From positions 62,001-126,000 of the forward strand of contig JANQNX010000015.1 of the NCBI GenBank assembly GCA_028279365.1: a stretch of 64,000 nucleotides of DNA, given 5' to 3'. Positions 9,708 to 19,147 of the stretch are shown here, piece after piece; within the stretch, counting starts at the first letter, position 1; every line of letters starts with the position of its first letter. The notes below the pieces were generated by a model, which was not told the origin of the DNA, ran no database searches, and saw nothing but the letters and a program-made list of their open reading frames with translations. The translations under genes and the position numbers were made by a program. This DNA is from Gammaproteobacteria bacterium (GTDB taxonomy: Bacteria > Pseudomonadota > Gammaproteobacteria > Eutrophobiales > Eutrophobiaceae).

Positions 9708-10829
9708 TCAGCCTGGCATGACGGCGCTGGGTCGTTGCAGTATCGTCGTCATCAATTCAATCTGTTCCCAGCCGCGAAGCACCAATAATTTGACTTTGGT
9801 GCCCGGTTTTATCGACATGATGGTTTCTATCGCTTCATCCGGGTTGGCGGTATTGGTACCGTTAATCGTAATAATGATGTCTCCCGGTATTAGCCCCGCC
9901 AGTTCAGCCGGGCTATTACGCATGATTGCCGAGACTAATACGCCGCCGGTATTTAGGTTTGCCAGTTTGATGACATTAGGATCCAGCGTCTGTGCCTCGA
10001 TGCCTAACCAGCCGCGTATGACCCGGCCATTTTCAATAATTTGTTGCATGATATTAATGGCTTGATTGACCGGCGTGGCCAGACCAATGCCTTCAGAACC
10101 CCCACTGCTGGAGATGATAGCGGTATTGATGCCGATCAATTCGCCATGGCTGTTGATTAACGCACCACCGGAATTTCCGATATTAATATCGGCATCGGTC
10201 TGGATGAAATCATCAAAAATAGAAATCCCGCGGCGTTTGCGGCTGGTCGCGCTGACGATACCCTGTGTCACCGTTTGTCCGAAGTTATACGGATTACCAA
10301 TTGCCAATACGATATCGCCGACACGTAATTGGGATGAATCGCCAATCGGGATATTCGGCAATCCTTCCAGTTCAATCTTGATGACAGCCAGGTCGGTATC
10401 ACTGTCTATGCCAATCAGTTTGGCTGATGCCTGGCGTCCATCATTAAGTGTGATACGGATATTATCGGTGTTATTGATAACGTGTGCATTGGTCAGGATG
10501 TAGCCTGCGTCATTCATTACCACGCCTGAACCAATCGAGTTATCGCGCTGCTGTTGCGGCCGTGTTTGCAGTTCGCCAAAGAAACGTTGAAACAGCGGAT
10601 CCTGAAACAATGGGTGAACTCGCTGCTGATAGACTTTGCTTGCATAGACGTTGACCACCGCCGGTGCTGACAGTGTTACCGCATCATTAAAGGAAAATCG
10701 CTGTTCGTCGTTATTATTAGCGAATCCCGAGAGTATGGGATGAGAGCTGACCAGCAAAAACAGAAAAGCAAGGGCCAGGCCATAGGCGCTATAGTGCAAC
10801 AGGAAAAGAAAAGGTTTTTTTACCGACAT
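9708..10829 (-). CDS. degS: DegS/AlgW-type periplasmic serine protease, membrane anchored
   Basis: Proteases of this type sense misfolded outer-membrane proteins through their PDZ domain and cut the anti-sigma factor RseA/MucA to release sigmaE. The 373-aa protein has one N-terminal membrane helix (about 10-28), a trypsin-like domain with the triad H116, D146 and S220 (TNAHV, TDLAV, GNSGG) and a single PDZ domain from about 270. One PDZ domain plus a membrane anchor favours DegS/AlgW over DegP. The position next to hisC is the same as for algW in Pseudomonas. No rseA or sigmaE gene is in the window. Confidence 0.93.
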   Translation of the reverse strand: MSVKKPFLFLLHYSAYGLALAFLFLLVSSHPILSGFANNNDEQRFSFNDAVTLSAPAVVNVYASKVYQQRVHPLFQDPLFQRFFGELQTRPQQQRDNSIGSGVVMNDAGYILTNAHVINNTDNIRITLNDGRQASAKLIGIDSDTDLAVIKIELEGLPNIPIGDSSQLRVGDIVLAIGNPYNFGQTVTQGIVSATSRKRRGISIFDDFIQTDADINIGNSGGALINSHGELIGINTAIISSSGGSEGIGLATPVNQAINIMQQIIENGRVIRGWLGIEAQTLDPNVIKLANLNTGGVLVSAIMRNSPAELAGLIPGDIIITINGTNTANPDEAIETIMSIKPGTKVKLLVLRGWEQIELMTTILQRPSAVMPG

Positions 10830-11153
10830 GTCTTGTTCAGGGTCAATGTTAACTCTGCTTGCTAGTGTCTACGTCCAGTTTGTCTGACATTCAGTGTAAC
10901 GTATATTGGTTTTGATCTGGAAATAACACCAGGAAAAGGAGTTGTATGAAACATGATGAGTGATTTAGATGTCGCAGACGTTAAACATCGCTATCTTGAT
11001 TTGAATTTCACACATTATTTGTTAGGTTTAGCGGTTTTGTGATTCCTGCCTTTAAGGAGTCAATTTAAGATTGTCTAATAGTTAATCTCGGTTATCATGT
11101 GTCATTCATAACTATTTCGGCTAACAGTAATTTGCCCGTTTTGAGAGGAAAGG
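10830..11153. other. Intergenic region between degS and petA (324 bp)
   Basis: This gap must hold the divergent promoters of the protease gene and of petABC. I can see a sigma70-like site for petA (separate entry) and a 29-codon open frame at 10953-11042 preceded by AAAAGGAG. That frame shows no recognisable family and is not called. Nothing else stands out. Confidence 0.6.
11071..11098 (+). promoter_or_regulatory. Putative sigma70 promoter for petABC
   Basis: TTGTCT (11071-11076) and TATCAT (11093-11098) are 16 bases apart, about 55 bases before the petA ATG. The match is moderate and the start site is not proven. Confidence 0.45.
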
Positions 11154-11747
11154 ATGGAAAATAGTAATATTGATAAGAGTCGCCGCCGGTTCTTGACTGC
11201 CGCCGCGACAGTCGTAGGTGGAGCAGGTGCCGCTGCTGCAGCCGTACCGTTCGTTGCGACAATGACTCCCAGTGCTAAGACTAAAGCGATTGGCGCGCCC
11301 ATTGAAGTCGATATCAGCCAGCTTAGACCTGGCGAGCGTATGATAGAGCAATGGCGCGGCAAACCGGTCTGGATTCTTAGACGAACGGAAGAAATGTTGT
11401 CTGGTATCTCATCCCAAAATGACGTTGTTAGCGACCCGGAATCCGACAAAAGCGGACAGCCGGATTATGCCAAGAATGAATTCCGAGCGATTGAGGATGA
11501 ATATCTGGTAGTGATTGGTATTTGTACACATCTCGGCTGCTCACCAAATTACGTTGAAAGTGATGCAGAAAATCCTCCGGCTGCAGATTGGCAGGGTGGT
11601 TTTTTCTGTCCTTGCCATGGTTCTCGCTTTGACTTGGCGGGACGTGTCTATAAAGGGGTACCGGCCCCCACTAATCTGGTCGTCCCGCCGTATAAATTCG
11701 TTTCGCCTAGCCGTTTGGTTATCGGTGATGATAGCGGGGTGGCATAA
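11154..11747 (+). CDS. petA: Ubiquinol-cytochrome c reductase Rieske iron-sulfur subunit PetA
   Basis: This subunit of the cytochrome bc1 complex takes one electron from ubiquinol and passes it to cytochrome c1. The 197-aa product begins with a twin-arginine signal anchor (SRRRFLTAAA, residues 9-18, then a hydrophobic Ala/Gly stretch), as expected for a cofactor-loaded Rieske protein. The 2Fe-2S ligands are C124 and H126 (CTHLGC) and C152 and H155 (CPCHG), with C129 and C154 as the disulfide pair. It heads petABC, with its stop directly abutting the petB start. Confidence 0.97.
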   Translation: MENSNIDKSRRRFLTAAATVVGGAGAAAAAVPFVATMTPSAKTKAIGAPIEVDISQLRPGERMIEQWRGKPVWILRRTEEMLSGISSQNDVVSDPESDKSGQPDYAKNEFRAIEDEYLVVIGICTHLGCSPNYVESDAENPPAADWQGGFFCPCHGSRFDLAGRVYKGVPAPTNLVVPPYKFVSPSRLVIGDDSGVA

Positions 11748-13006
11748 TGGCGAATTCTGATAATCAAGTGATCAATGCGTTAGTGGGTTTGCGTGACTGG
11801 GTGGATGATCGCTTCCCGTTGATGCAGAACTGGAACGAGCATCTTGCCAAGTACTACGCCCCCAAGAACTTTAACTTCTGGTATTTCTTTGGCGCGTTTG
11901 CATTATTGGTATTCGTGATTCAAATCGTGACCGGCATCTGGTTGACGATGAATTACAAACCGTCGGCGGCGGAGGCATTTGCTTCGGTTGAGTACATCAT
12001 GCGTGATGTCAGCTGGGGTTGGTTTATCCGTTACATGCATTCGACTGGCGCCTCGGCTTTCTTTGTCGTGATTTATTTGCATATGTTCCGCGCCTTGCTT
12101 TATGGCTCTTACAAAAAACCAAGAGAATTACTGTGGTTGTCGGGTATGGCAATCTATCTGTTGCTGATGGGCGAGGCGTTCTTTGGTTATCTATTGCCCT
12201 GGGGACAAATGTCTTACTGGGGGGCACAGGTTATTATCTCCCTATTCGGTGCCTTGCCGATTGTCGGTGAAGAACTGGCATTGTGGATTCGTGGTGATTT
12301 TGTTGTTTCTGATGTGACACTGAATCGTTTTTTCTCTTTGCATGTGATTGCCTTCCCATTCTTGATTGCCGCTCTGGTGGGTGTGCATATCCTTGCCCTG
12401 CATGAGGTTGGTTCAAACAACCCTGACGGGATTGAGATTAAAAAGAACAAAAATGCTGAAGGTATACCGGTCGATGGTATTCCATTTCATCCTTACTACA
12501 CGGTTAAAGATATCTGGGGTGCATCGGTATTTATGATTTTCTTTTTTGCCGTGATTTTCTTTGCACCTGAGATGAAAGTGCCGGGTACGCAAGGCTTGTT
12601 CCTTGAGGGGGCAAACTTTATCCCTGCCGATCCATTGAAAACGCCTGAGCATATTGCGCCAGTCTGGTACTTCACGCCTTTCTACGCGATTCTTCGTGCA
12701 GTGCCATCCCAACTTGGTGGTGTGATTGCCATGGGCCTAGCTGTGAGTCTGTTTTTACTATTGCCTTGGCTGGATCGCAGTCCGGTTAAGTCAGTCCGCT
12801 ATCGTGGTACCAATTACAAAATTGCGCTGACCCTGTTTATTATCAGCTTTCTTATTTTAGGCTGGTTAGGTTTACAGGTTGCGACACCTCTTTATACATG
12901 GATGGCCAGGATCTTTACTGTCGTCTATTTTCTATTTTTCTTTTTAATGCCGTTCTATACGGCTGTAGATAGCGATAAAGAAGTACCGGAAAGGGTGACA
13001 TCATGA
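11747..13006 (+). CDS. petB: Cytochrome b subunit of the bc1 complex PetB
   Basis: This membrane core of complex III contains hemes bL and bH and the quinol-oxidising and quinone-reducing sites. The 419-aa product has about eight transmembrane segments. The heme histidines appear in RYMHSTGASAFFVVIYLHMFR and in FSLHVIAFPFLIAALVGVHI. The Qo-site motif is represented by APVWYF (P-x-W-Y). The first base overlaps the petA stop and the last four overlap the petC start, so translation of the three genes is probably coupled. Confidence 0.98.
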   Translation: MANSDNQVINALVGLRDWVDDRFPLMQNWNEHLAKYYAPKNFNFWYFFGAFALLVFVIQIVTGIWLTMNYKPSAAEAFASVEYIMRDVSWGWFIRYMHSTGASAFFVVIYLHMFRALLYGSYKKPRELLWLSGMAIYLLLMGEAFFGYLLPWGQMSYWGAQVIISLFGALPIVGEELALWIRGDFVVSDVTLNRFFSLHVIAFPFLIAALVGVHILALHEVGSNNPDGIEIKKNKNAEGIPVDGIPFHPYYTVKDIWGASVFMIFFFAVIFFAPEMKVPGTQGLFLEGANFIPADPLKTPEHIAPVWYFTPFYAILRAVPSQLGGVIAMGLAVSLFLLLPWLDRSPVKSVRYRGTNYKIALTLFIISFLILGWLGLQVATPLYTWMARIFTVVYFLFFFLMPFYTAVDSDKEVPERVTS

Positions 13007-13755
13007 GTAAGACAATGAAACGCGCACTATATTTTATTTTGACATTAACGCTGGTGACACCGGTCACTGCGTTCGCTGCGGGTGGTGCACAGTTGATGCA
13101 TATGGATGTCGATTTGTCTGACCGTGAATCACTGCAACGTGGTGCAAGAACCTTTGCTAATTACTGTCTTAGCTGTCATGCCGCATCCTATATGCGCTAT
13201 AACCGAATGGGTGAGGATCTGGGTATTGCCGATTCGGTGTTGAATGAAAACTTCATCTTTGGTGATGCCAAAGTTGGTGACACCATGACGGTACCCATCG
13301 ACAAGGCAGCAGGCGAACGTTACTGGGGTGTGTTACCTCCTGACCTGTCTGTCATTGCGCGTTCGCGAGGGCCGGATTATTTATATACCTATTTCAAGAC
13401 GTTCTACGTGGATGATTCTCGCCCATTTGGTGTCAATAATCTGGTGGTGAAAAATGTCAGTATGCCGCATGTCTTGTGGAGTATGCAGGGTATGCAGCGT
13501 CTGGATGTATCGGATCATAAAGACGGTACGCACCACGCGCCAACTTATGCAGATCTGCAGCTGATATCACCGGGCACTCAGAGTGAAGAAGAGTATGACC
13601 AGACGATTAAGGATTTGGTCAATTATCTGGTGTACATGGGTGAGCCAGTAAAGCTCTATCGAAGCAAGATTGGTATATGGGTGATGCTGTATCTATTCAT
13701 TTTTGCTGCGGTAGCCTACCTGTTGAAAAAGGAATATTGGCGCGACGTTCACTAG
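13003..13755 (+). CDS. petC: Cytochrome c1 PetC
   Basis: This heme c subunit of the bc1 complex passes electrons to soluble cytochrome c. The 250-aa product has an N-terminal signal peptide (cleavage near AFA/AGG), the heme motif C55-L-S-C58-H59, a distal methionine candidate in NVSMPHVLWSMQG, and a C-terminal membrane anchor (about 222-240) followed by basic residues. It is last in petABC. The sspA promoter lies between it and sspA, as in related genomes. Confidence 0.97.
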   Translation: MSKTMKRALYFILTLTLVTPVTAFAAGGAQLMHMDVDLSDRESLQRGARTFANYCLSCHAASYMRYNRMGEDLGIADSVLNENFIFGDAKVGDTMTVPIDKAAGERYWGVLPPDLSVIARSRGPDYLYTYFKTFYVDDSRPFGVNNLVVKNVSMPHVLWSMQGMQRLDVSDHKDGTHHAPTYADLQLISPGTQSEEEYDQTIKDLVNYLVYMGEPVKLYRSKIGIWVMLYLFIFAAVAYLLKKEYWRDVH

Positions 13756-13805
13756 GCCAGTAAAGGCTTTCAGGGCAATTTCACCCTAAAAAGTCAAAGC
13801 TGTAG

Positions 13806-13811
13806 TATAAT
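13806..13811 (+). promoter_or_regulatory. Consensus -10 box upstream of sspA
   Basis: TATAAT at 13806-13811 lies 34 bases before the sspA ATG. No good -35 box is at the usual distance (TTTCAC at 13779 is 21 bases away), so the promoter may need an activator. The call rests on the -10 box alone. Confidence 0.4.
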
Positions 13812-13845
13812 CCCGCCTTTTTCAAAACAGGCTGGAGATAAATTC

Positions 13846-14478
13846 ATGGCAAGCGTCGCCAATCGTCGTTCTTTAATGGTGCTTTATTCCGATAATGACA
13901 GTGCTATCGGTCACGCTGTTCGTATTGTACTTGCGGAAAAAGATGTCAATGTGGAGATCAATTACATTGGCGAGGACGACGATAAACCCGAAGAGCTGAA
14001 TGAGCTCAATCCCTATAATTCTATTTTAACCCTGATCGATCGCGATCTTGTGCTCTATGATGCCCAGATCATCATGGAGTATCTGGATGAACGCTTTCCA
14101 CATCCGCCGTTAATGCCAGTTGACCCGGTCACCCGTGCCAGTAACAGACAAATTCGCTATCGCGTTATGCGCGATCTTTATGCTGTTGTCGAGCAGTTGG
14201 ATAGCGACAATGATATTGCTGCAGCTAATGCCAAAAAAGTACTGCGCGATAACCTGACTGCAATTGCACCGACCTTTACGCAAATGCCTTTTTTTATGTC
14301 GGAAGAATATTCACTGGTTGATTGTTATATGGGGCCGCTGCTGTGGCGTTTGGGTGAGTATGGTATTAAATTACCGATGTCAGCCAAACCACTACAACAG
14401 TATGCCGATACCTTGTTCGAGCGGGAGGCATTCAAAACCAGTTTGTCGCCGGTCGAGAAGGAAATGAATCTGGGCTAG
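13846..14478 (+). CDS. sspA: Stringent starvation protein A SspA
   Basis: SspA has a glutathione S-transferase fold without the enzymatic activity. It binds RNA polymerase and modulates transcription during starvation and acid stress. The 210-aa product has the N-terminal thioredoxin-like half (MVLYSDNDSAIGHAVRIVL) and the all-helical C-terminal half with LVDCYMGPLLWRL. The conserved proline-rich surface HPPLMPVDP is present at about residues 85-93. sspB follows after 34 bases. Confidence 0.96.
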   Translation: MASVANRRSLMVLYSDNDSAIGHAVRIVLAEKDVNVEINYIGEDDDKPEELNELNPYNSILTLIDRDLVLYDAQIIMEYLDERFPHPPLMPVDPVTRASNRQIRYRVMRDLYAVVEQLDSDNDIAAANAKKVLRDNLTAIAPTFTQMPFFMSEEYSLVDCYMGPLLWRLGEYGIKLPMSAKPLQQYADTLFEREAFKTSLSPVEKEMNLG

Positions 14479-14512
14479 AAACCTGAAAAGTTAACAAGGA
14501 TGAAACTGCATA

Positions 14513-14920
14513 ATGACATCAAATAAACCTTATTTATTGCGTGGGTTGTACGACTGGATATGTGATAACCATTTCACGCCGCATTTGCTGGTTGATACCA
14601 GCGGTGATGATTTAAGTGTGCCGCAGGAGTTTGTTGAGGATAATCGTATCGTATTGAATATCTCTCCGAGCGCGGTACGCGATCTTGATTTGAGTAATGA
14701 CTATATTAATTTCAAGGCGCGATTCTCTGGCCAAAGTATGAATGTTTATTTTCCGACCAATGCGGTACTGGCGATTTATGCCAGAGAAAATGGACGAGGC
14801 ATGATCTTTCCTGAAGAAGAGGAAACATTAAACATGAATACTGATGAACAACCCGTATCAAATTCAGAGGAAGTGCCGGACAAGAAAAAGAAGAAACCAC
14901 ATTTGAAAGTTATTAAATAG
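14513..14920 (+). CDS. sspB: ClpXP adaptor SspB
   Basis: SspB binds ssrA-tagged peptides and hands them to ClpXP. The 135-aa protein has the folded substrate-binding domain (residues 1-about 105, with LLRGLYDWICDN and YFPTNAVLAIYARENG). An unstructured acidic-to-basic linker leads to a C-terminal PHLKVIK, which matches the short ClpX-docking tail of the family. It pairs with sspA as in most gammaproteobacteria. rapA is convergent 32 bases downstream. Confidence 0.96.
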   Translation: MTSNKPYLLRGLYDWICDNHFTPHLLVDTSGDDLSVPQEFVEDNRIVLNISPSAVRDLDLSNDYINFKARFSGQSMNVYFPTNAVLAIYARENGRGMIFPEEEETLNMNTDEQPVSNSEEVPDKKKKKPHLKVIK

Positions 14921-14952
14921 TTATTGCTTTGATAACCACTTAAAAGCCTTGT

Positions 14953-17778
14953 TTATTGAACAATAATCAATCTTACCGCTTGCAGTTCATATTTCGCATT
15001 GCTAATCACTTCGTTGCAGGCATGTAATTGTGTTTCTATGAATTCAATTTCTTCCTGACGAATCGTTGGGTTTTTCTTCTTTAACTCATTAAGTCGTTCG
15101 ATTTCTTTCCCCAGTAATTCATTCGCACGCTGTTGCGCGTTTTGCTTTGCCTCCGGCAGTTTTGACTCTGTGTATTTCACAGCAAAATCAATCATGGTTT
15201 CGACATCGTTCTTAATCTGTTTAATGATTTGATTTGCTGTTTGTCGATTGATTTTTTGGCTTAATATATTGAGCTTGTCGTTACTTAATGCCTTGGCATA
15301 ATTTTTTCTATCCTGACTAATCAAGGTGCGGAATGGTGTTAGCGGTAAGTAGCGTTCGACTTGCAATTGTTTCGGCGCGATGACGTTAATCGTTGAATAG
15401 GTTTCGAGCAGTATGGTGCCGGGGGCAATGCCATCCTTTTCGATTGAGGTGATAAAGGTATTACCAATTTCGCTGTTCATCACCATATCCATCGATTCCG
15501 CCACCATCGGGTGCTCCCAACTGACGAAACCAAGATCTTCTCGAGATAGCGCTTTATCGCGATCAAAGGTAACGGTGATGCTTTCATCGCCAAGTCCGGG
15601 GAAATAACCGATACGCATATGATCGCTGGGGTGTAATATCCAGGTGTTTTCCGAGTGTTCTTCATGGTCGACGCCGTAAGCATCCAGCATCTTTTCCATA
15701 TACTCCATCAATGCCTCAGGCATCTCTTCCTGTTGGATCTGCTCAATTAACTGTTCCGCTACTTCTTTGCGACATGAATTCATTTCAATTAAACGATCAC
15801 GCCCATCGTGCATAGCCTGTTTGACCGATGCGGTATATTGTTGAGTCTGTTCAACCAGTGTGCTGATATCGGTCGGTGGTTTTTCCAGCGCAGCAGTTAA
15901 TGTCGCTTCATATTTTTCATAAATGGCGAAGGCTGCCGCACAACTTTCTTCAAATAGTGACAAGCCGTCTTTAAACCATTGAAACAGTACTTGCTGTGCA
16001 GTGCCTTTGATATAAGGCACATGTATCTTGATGGTTTCACGTTGGCCAATTCGATCCAGACGGCCAATACGTTGTTCTAACAGATCAGGATTAAGCGGCA
16101 GATCAAACAGAACCAGATGATGGGCAAACTGGAAATTACGTCCTTCACTTCCGATTTCCGAACAAACTAGCAGCTGTGCGCCCATCTCTTCATCGGCAAA
16201 ATAAGCCGCAGCGCGGTCGCGTTCGATAATACTCAAACCCTCATAAAATGCCGCAGTGCGTATCCCGACCCTGAGTTGTAAATAGTTTTCCAATGCGATA
16301 GCGGTGCTGGCATTGGCACAGATAACCAGTATCTTTTCGGTTTTTAACTGTGTTAATAAATCAATCAGGTGCTGGACACGCGGATCCTGCTTTAACCAGT
16401 TTTCTGTTTCATCATGCGTTTCCGGGAATAATGTCTGTTTGCCAGTGAGTGATTGATAACAGTCTGGCAACGGCAATGCCGTGGCAATTAACTCTCGTTT
16501 AGGAAAACCGGATATTGCCTCCCGGGTATTGCGGAGGAATACACGACCCGTGCCATGTTGATCCAACAGTTGGCTAACTATGGCCTCTCGTTGCTGCCGA
16601 TCAGGTTCAGGTTCGTTAATGCTGTCATGTCCAAGGTAATGTTGAATTTGTTGAATGGTTCCGGGCTTTAGCGCTGTATCCGGTTTATCTAATAATTCAC
16701 TAACGATATTGCTGAGTTGTTTATAGTCATGTTCTTCCTGTTGGAAACTTTCCAGGTCGTGAAAGCGTGCCGGATCCAGTAAACGTAATCGGGCAAAATG
16801 ACTGGCGATACCGACTTGTTCAGGTGTGGCTGTCAGCAATAACAAGCCCTGGGCTTTATTTGCCAGTTGTTCGATGCAGCGGTAGTCGTGACCAGATTCA
16901 TCGTTACTATAATGCAAGTGATGTGCTTCATCGACGACCACCATATCCCAATCAGCATTTAATACATCATTAAATAGTGATGGGTTGCTGGTTATTTCAT
17001 CAAGACTACAAATAATTAGTTGTTCGCTCTCAAACGGGTTGCCTTCTTCAAGTTCAAGTAAGCCTTGAATGCGTTCATTGTTAAACAGGGCAAAGCGCAG
17101 GTTAAATCGTCGCAGCATTTCGACTAACCATTGATGGGTAAGCGTGTCGGGTACAATGATTAATATGCGGCTGGCTAAACCTGTGTGTAATTGATAATGC
17201 AGGATCATACCTGCTTCAATGGTTTTACCGAGTCCGACTTCATCTGCCAACAGTACGCGCGGGGCAAAACGGCGAGCCACTTCGTAGGCGATATAGGTTT
17301 GATGGGCTAATAAACTGGTACGTGAACCAAGCAGACCGCGCACTGGTGATTGCTGTAACTGGTTAAGTTTTTCCAACGTGGCACAGCGTAATTGAAACGC
17401 GCGAAATGTATCCAGTTGTCCGCTTAACAAGCGCTGTTTTGGCGAGGTGAGTTCGATAAAACAGTTAAGATCCAGTTCATCAACTTGCAAGGTATTCCCT
17501 GCTTTATCAACCGTATGATATAGCAGCCGTCCCTCAATCTGGTCGACACTCTGAACGATAGCAGTCTCATCCTCATGGGTACGAATTGTGTCACCAACTT
17601 TATGCTCAATGCGCGTGAGTGGCGCACTATCAGTGGCATAGGTTCGCTGTTCATCCACTGCCGGAAAACTAATCTTTACACGGCGTCCTTCAACGGCGGT
17701 AATAATACCCAATCCGAGGTCAGTTTCAGTGTGGCTGACCCAACGTTGACCTACTATAAATTCTGACAAAACGACCAA
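14953..17778 (-). CDS. rapA: RNA polymerase-associated ATPase RapA
   Basis: RapA is a Swi2/Snf2-type translocase that binds core RNA polymerase and helps recycle it after transcription. The 941-aa product has N-terminal Tudor-like domains (about 1-115), Walker A DEVGLGKT (GLGKT at 182-186), the DEAH box in VVVDEAHHL, the helicase motif LLLTATPEQ, and the second RecA lobe with CSEIGSEGRNFQFA and QRIGRLDRIGQ. The C-terminal domain ends in LQAVRLIIVQ, close to E. coli RapA. The start is the first ATG; family members begin a few residues later, so the first five residues are uncertain. Confidence 0.96.
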   Translation of the reverse strand: MVVLSEFIVGQRWVSHTETDLGLGIITAVEGRRVKISFPAVDEQRTYATDSAPLTRIEHKVGDTIRTHEDETAIVQSVDQIEGRLLYHTVDKAGNTLQVDELDLNCFIELTSPKQRLLSGQLDTFRAFQLRCATLEKLNQLQQSPVRGLLGSRTSLLAHQTYIAYEVARRFAPRVLLADEVGLGKTIEAGMILHYQLHTGLASRILIIVPDTLTHQWLVEMLRRFNLRFALFNNERIQGLLELEEGNPFESEQLIICSLDEITSNPSLFNDVLNADWDMVVVDEAHHLHYSNDESGHDYRCIEQLANKAQGLLLLTATPEQVGIASHFARLRLLDPARFHDLESFQQEEHDYKQLSNIVSELLDKPDTALKPGTIQQIQHYLGHDSINEPEPDRQQREAIVSQLLDQHGTGRVFLRNTREAISGFPKRELIATALPLPDCYQSLTGKQTLFPETHDETENWLKQDPRVQHLIDLLTQLKTEKILVICANASTAIALENYLQLRVGIRTAAFYEGLSIIERDRAAAYFADEEMGAQLLVCSEIGSEGRNFQFAHHLVLFDLPLNPDLLEQRIGRLDRIGQRETIKIHVPYIKGTAQQVLFQWFKDGLSLFEESCAAAFAIYEKYEATLTAALEKPPTDISTLVEQTQQYTASVKQAMHDGRDRLIEMNSCRKEVAEQLIEQIQQEEMPEALMEYMEKMLDAYGVDHEEHSENTWILHPSDHMRIGYFPGLGDESITVTFDRDKALSREDLGFVSWEHPMVAESMDMVMNSEIGNTFITSIEKDGIAPGTILLETYSTINVIAPKQLQVERYLPLTPFRTLISQDRKNYAKALSNDKLNILSQKINRQTANQIIKQIKNDVETMIDFAVKYTESKLPEAKQNAQQRANELLGKEIERLNELKKKNPTIRQEEIEFIETQLHACNEVISNAKYELQAVRLIIVQ

Positions 17779-17862
17779 CCCTTATGCAATGATGGATACC
17801 GGCTGCGAAGTGTATCAAAACCTATGGGTGCTTTATACTTTCAAAAAATACAGGTTGATGAC

Positions 17863-18633
17863 ATGTCTTTATTAGAAACACTCTACGGCCTTGAGTCTGG
17901 TCAATATCAACTTCTCCACTCGGCAGAGTCGAACGGTGAACTGATCACGGTCAGGCAGTATCAGCACTATCGCTGGCTTACGGTCGGCGGCGAAATGATC
18001 CAGAGCCTGATTGATCTGGAACAACCTGAACAGGTGTTATTACCTAATCTACAAGCTATGTTGTTGTCACTTGAGTTTATTGAAATGCCAACGCAGGTAT
18101 TAAACCTCGGCGCGGGTGGGGGCGTTTTTGATCGTTTTTTTCATGCGCGTTATCCACAAGTCTCAATGATCTCTGTAGAGAGTCATGCGCTTGTGACTGA
18201 GTTGGCAGCCCGTTATTTTCACTTGCCTGATGCTAGCGAGATTATTAACACTACTGCAGAAGCTTATCTTGCTGATCATCAAGCGCAATATGATCTAATC
18301 CTGTGTGATATTTTTTCCGGTGAAAATCACCCTGACTGTCTTTACCAACCGGATTTTTACAATCAGATAGAAATCTGTCTGGCATCAGGCGGGATGTTGG
18401 CGATTAACCTGTTAGCTGAATCGGAAGAGGCGCTATTGCCTCTGTTAAGACCATTTAAAGATCAGTTTGCCTGGGTATTGTTATACGAAGTGAAAAATCA
18501 TGACAATGTGATTATTTACTTATTAAAAGATCAGCCAAAGCAAAGTCATCAGCTGCTTGAAAAGCTTTCTGAATTTCAACAACAGTATGATATGGAATTA
18601 CATTTGATTGCTCAGAATCCGGATCGTCTTTAA
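17863..18633 (+). CDS. Spermidine/spermine synthase-like protein (aminopropyltransferase fold)
   Basis: This 256-aa class I SAM-fold protein has the glycine motif LNLGAGGGVF, an acidic residue closing strand 2 (VES) and DLILCDIFSG, where aminopropyltransferases carry the catalytic aspartate. It lacks the N-terminal beta domain of a full spermidine synthase and the standard GGGDGG motif, so it may be a related methyltransferase rather than a polyamine enzyme. The ATG at 17863 is preferred to 17824 because family similarity begins around it and an AGG-containing purine stretch precedes it. It is divergent from rapA and is followed by the macrodomain gene after 10 bases. Confidence 0.7.
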   Translation: MSLLETLYGLESGQYQLLHSAESNGELITVRQYQHYRWLTVGGEMIQSLIDLEQPEQVLLPNLQAMLLSLEFIEMPTQVLNLGAGGGVFDRFFHARYPQVSMISVESHALVTELAARYFHLPDASEIINTTAEAYLADHQAQYDLILCDIFSGENHPDCLYQPDFYNQIEICLASGGMLAINLLAESEEALLPLLRPFKDQFAWVLLYEVKNHDNVIIYLLKDQPKQSHQLLEKLSEFQQQYDMELHLIAQNPDRL

Positions 18634-18643
18634 AAGAAGAACA

Positions 18644-19147
18644 ATGATTAACATAGTTAAAAACGATATTACCAAGCTTGATGTGGATGCGATTGTCAAT
18701 GCCGCGAATCCCAGTTTATTGGGTGGTGGTGGCGTTGATGGTGCGATACATCGTGCTGCCGGCCCTGAGCTATTGGCATTCAATAAGACATTAGACGGAT
18801 GTCAGACCGGTCAGGCAAAGCTCGCCCCCGGTTTTAATCTGAAGGCAAACTGGGTTATTCACACTGTTGGCCCGGTTTGGCAGGGTGGCGGTGATGGTGA
18901 AGCCACATTATTAGCAGATTGTTATCGTAACGCTTTACAACTTGCCGTTAGTAAAGCAATCGAGTCTATTGCTTTTCCCGCTATCAGTACCGGTATTTAT
19001 GGTTATCCGTTCGAAGCCGCAGCGAACATCGCACTCGATGTGTTATTACAATCTGGGCAACAGTTCAAGGAAATCATTGTCTGCTGTTTTAGCGATGACG
19101 ACGCACAGGTATATCAAAAATTGCTATTGCAGAAGCGAGAAGCCTAA
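18644..19147 (+). CDS. Macrodomain protein, YmdB/MacroD type
   Basis: Proteins of this type remove the acetyl group from O-acetyl-ADP-ribose or take mono-ADP-ribose off proteins. The 167-aa product is a single macrodomain. It shows VDAIVNAANPSLLGGGGVDGAIH, the binding loop with the catalytic Asn and Asp, and AISTGIYGYP, the second phosphate loop, plus a conserved HTVGPVW. The ATG at 18644 follows AAAGAAGA at a good distance; an earlier in-frame start would overlap the upstream gene. It lies in a likely two-gene unit with the aminopropyltransferase-like gene and converges on dolP with a 4-bp overlap of the ends. Confidence 0.92.
   Translation: MINIVKNDITKLDVDAIVNAANPSLLGGGGVDGAIHRAAGPELLAFNKTLDGCQTGQAKLAPGFNLKANWVIHTVGPVWQGGGDGEATLLADCYRNALQLAVSKAIESIAFPAISTGIYGYPFEAAANIALDVLLQSGQQFKEIIVCCFSDDDAQVYQKLLLQKREA

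Noticed and set aside
10066..10503. Long open frame opposite the degS-type gene
   Set aside because: It mirrors a well-supported protease in the opposite strand and has no domain of its own.
10953..11042. 29-codon open frame with AAAAGGAG upstream, before petA
   Set aside because: It is very short, has no recognised family, and lies in a promoter region; chance open frames of this size are common.
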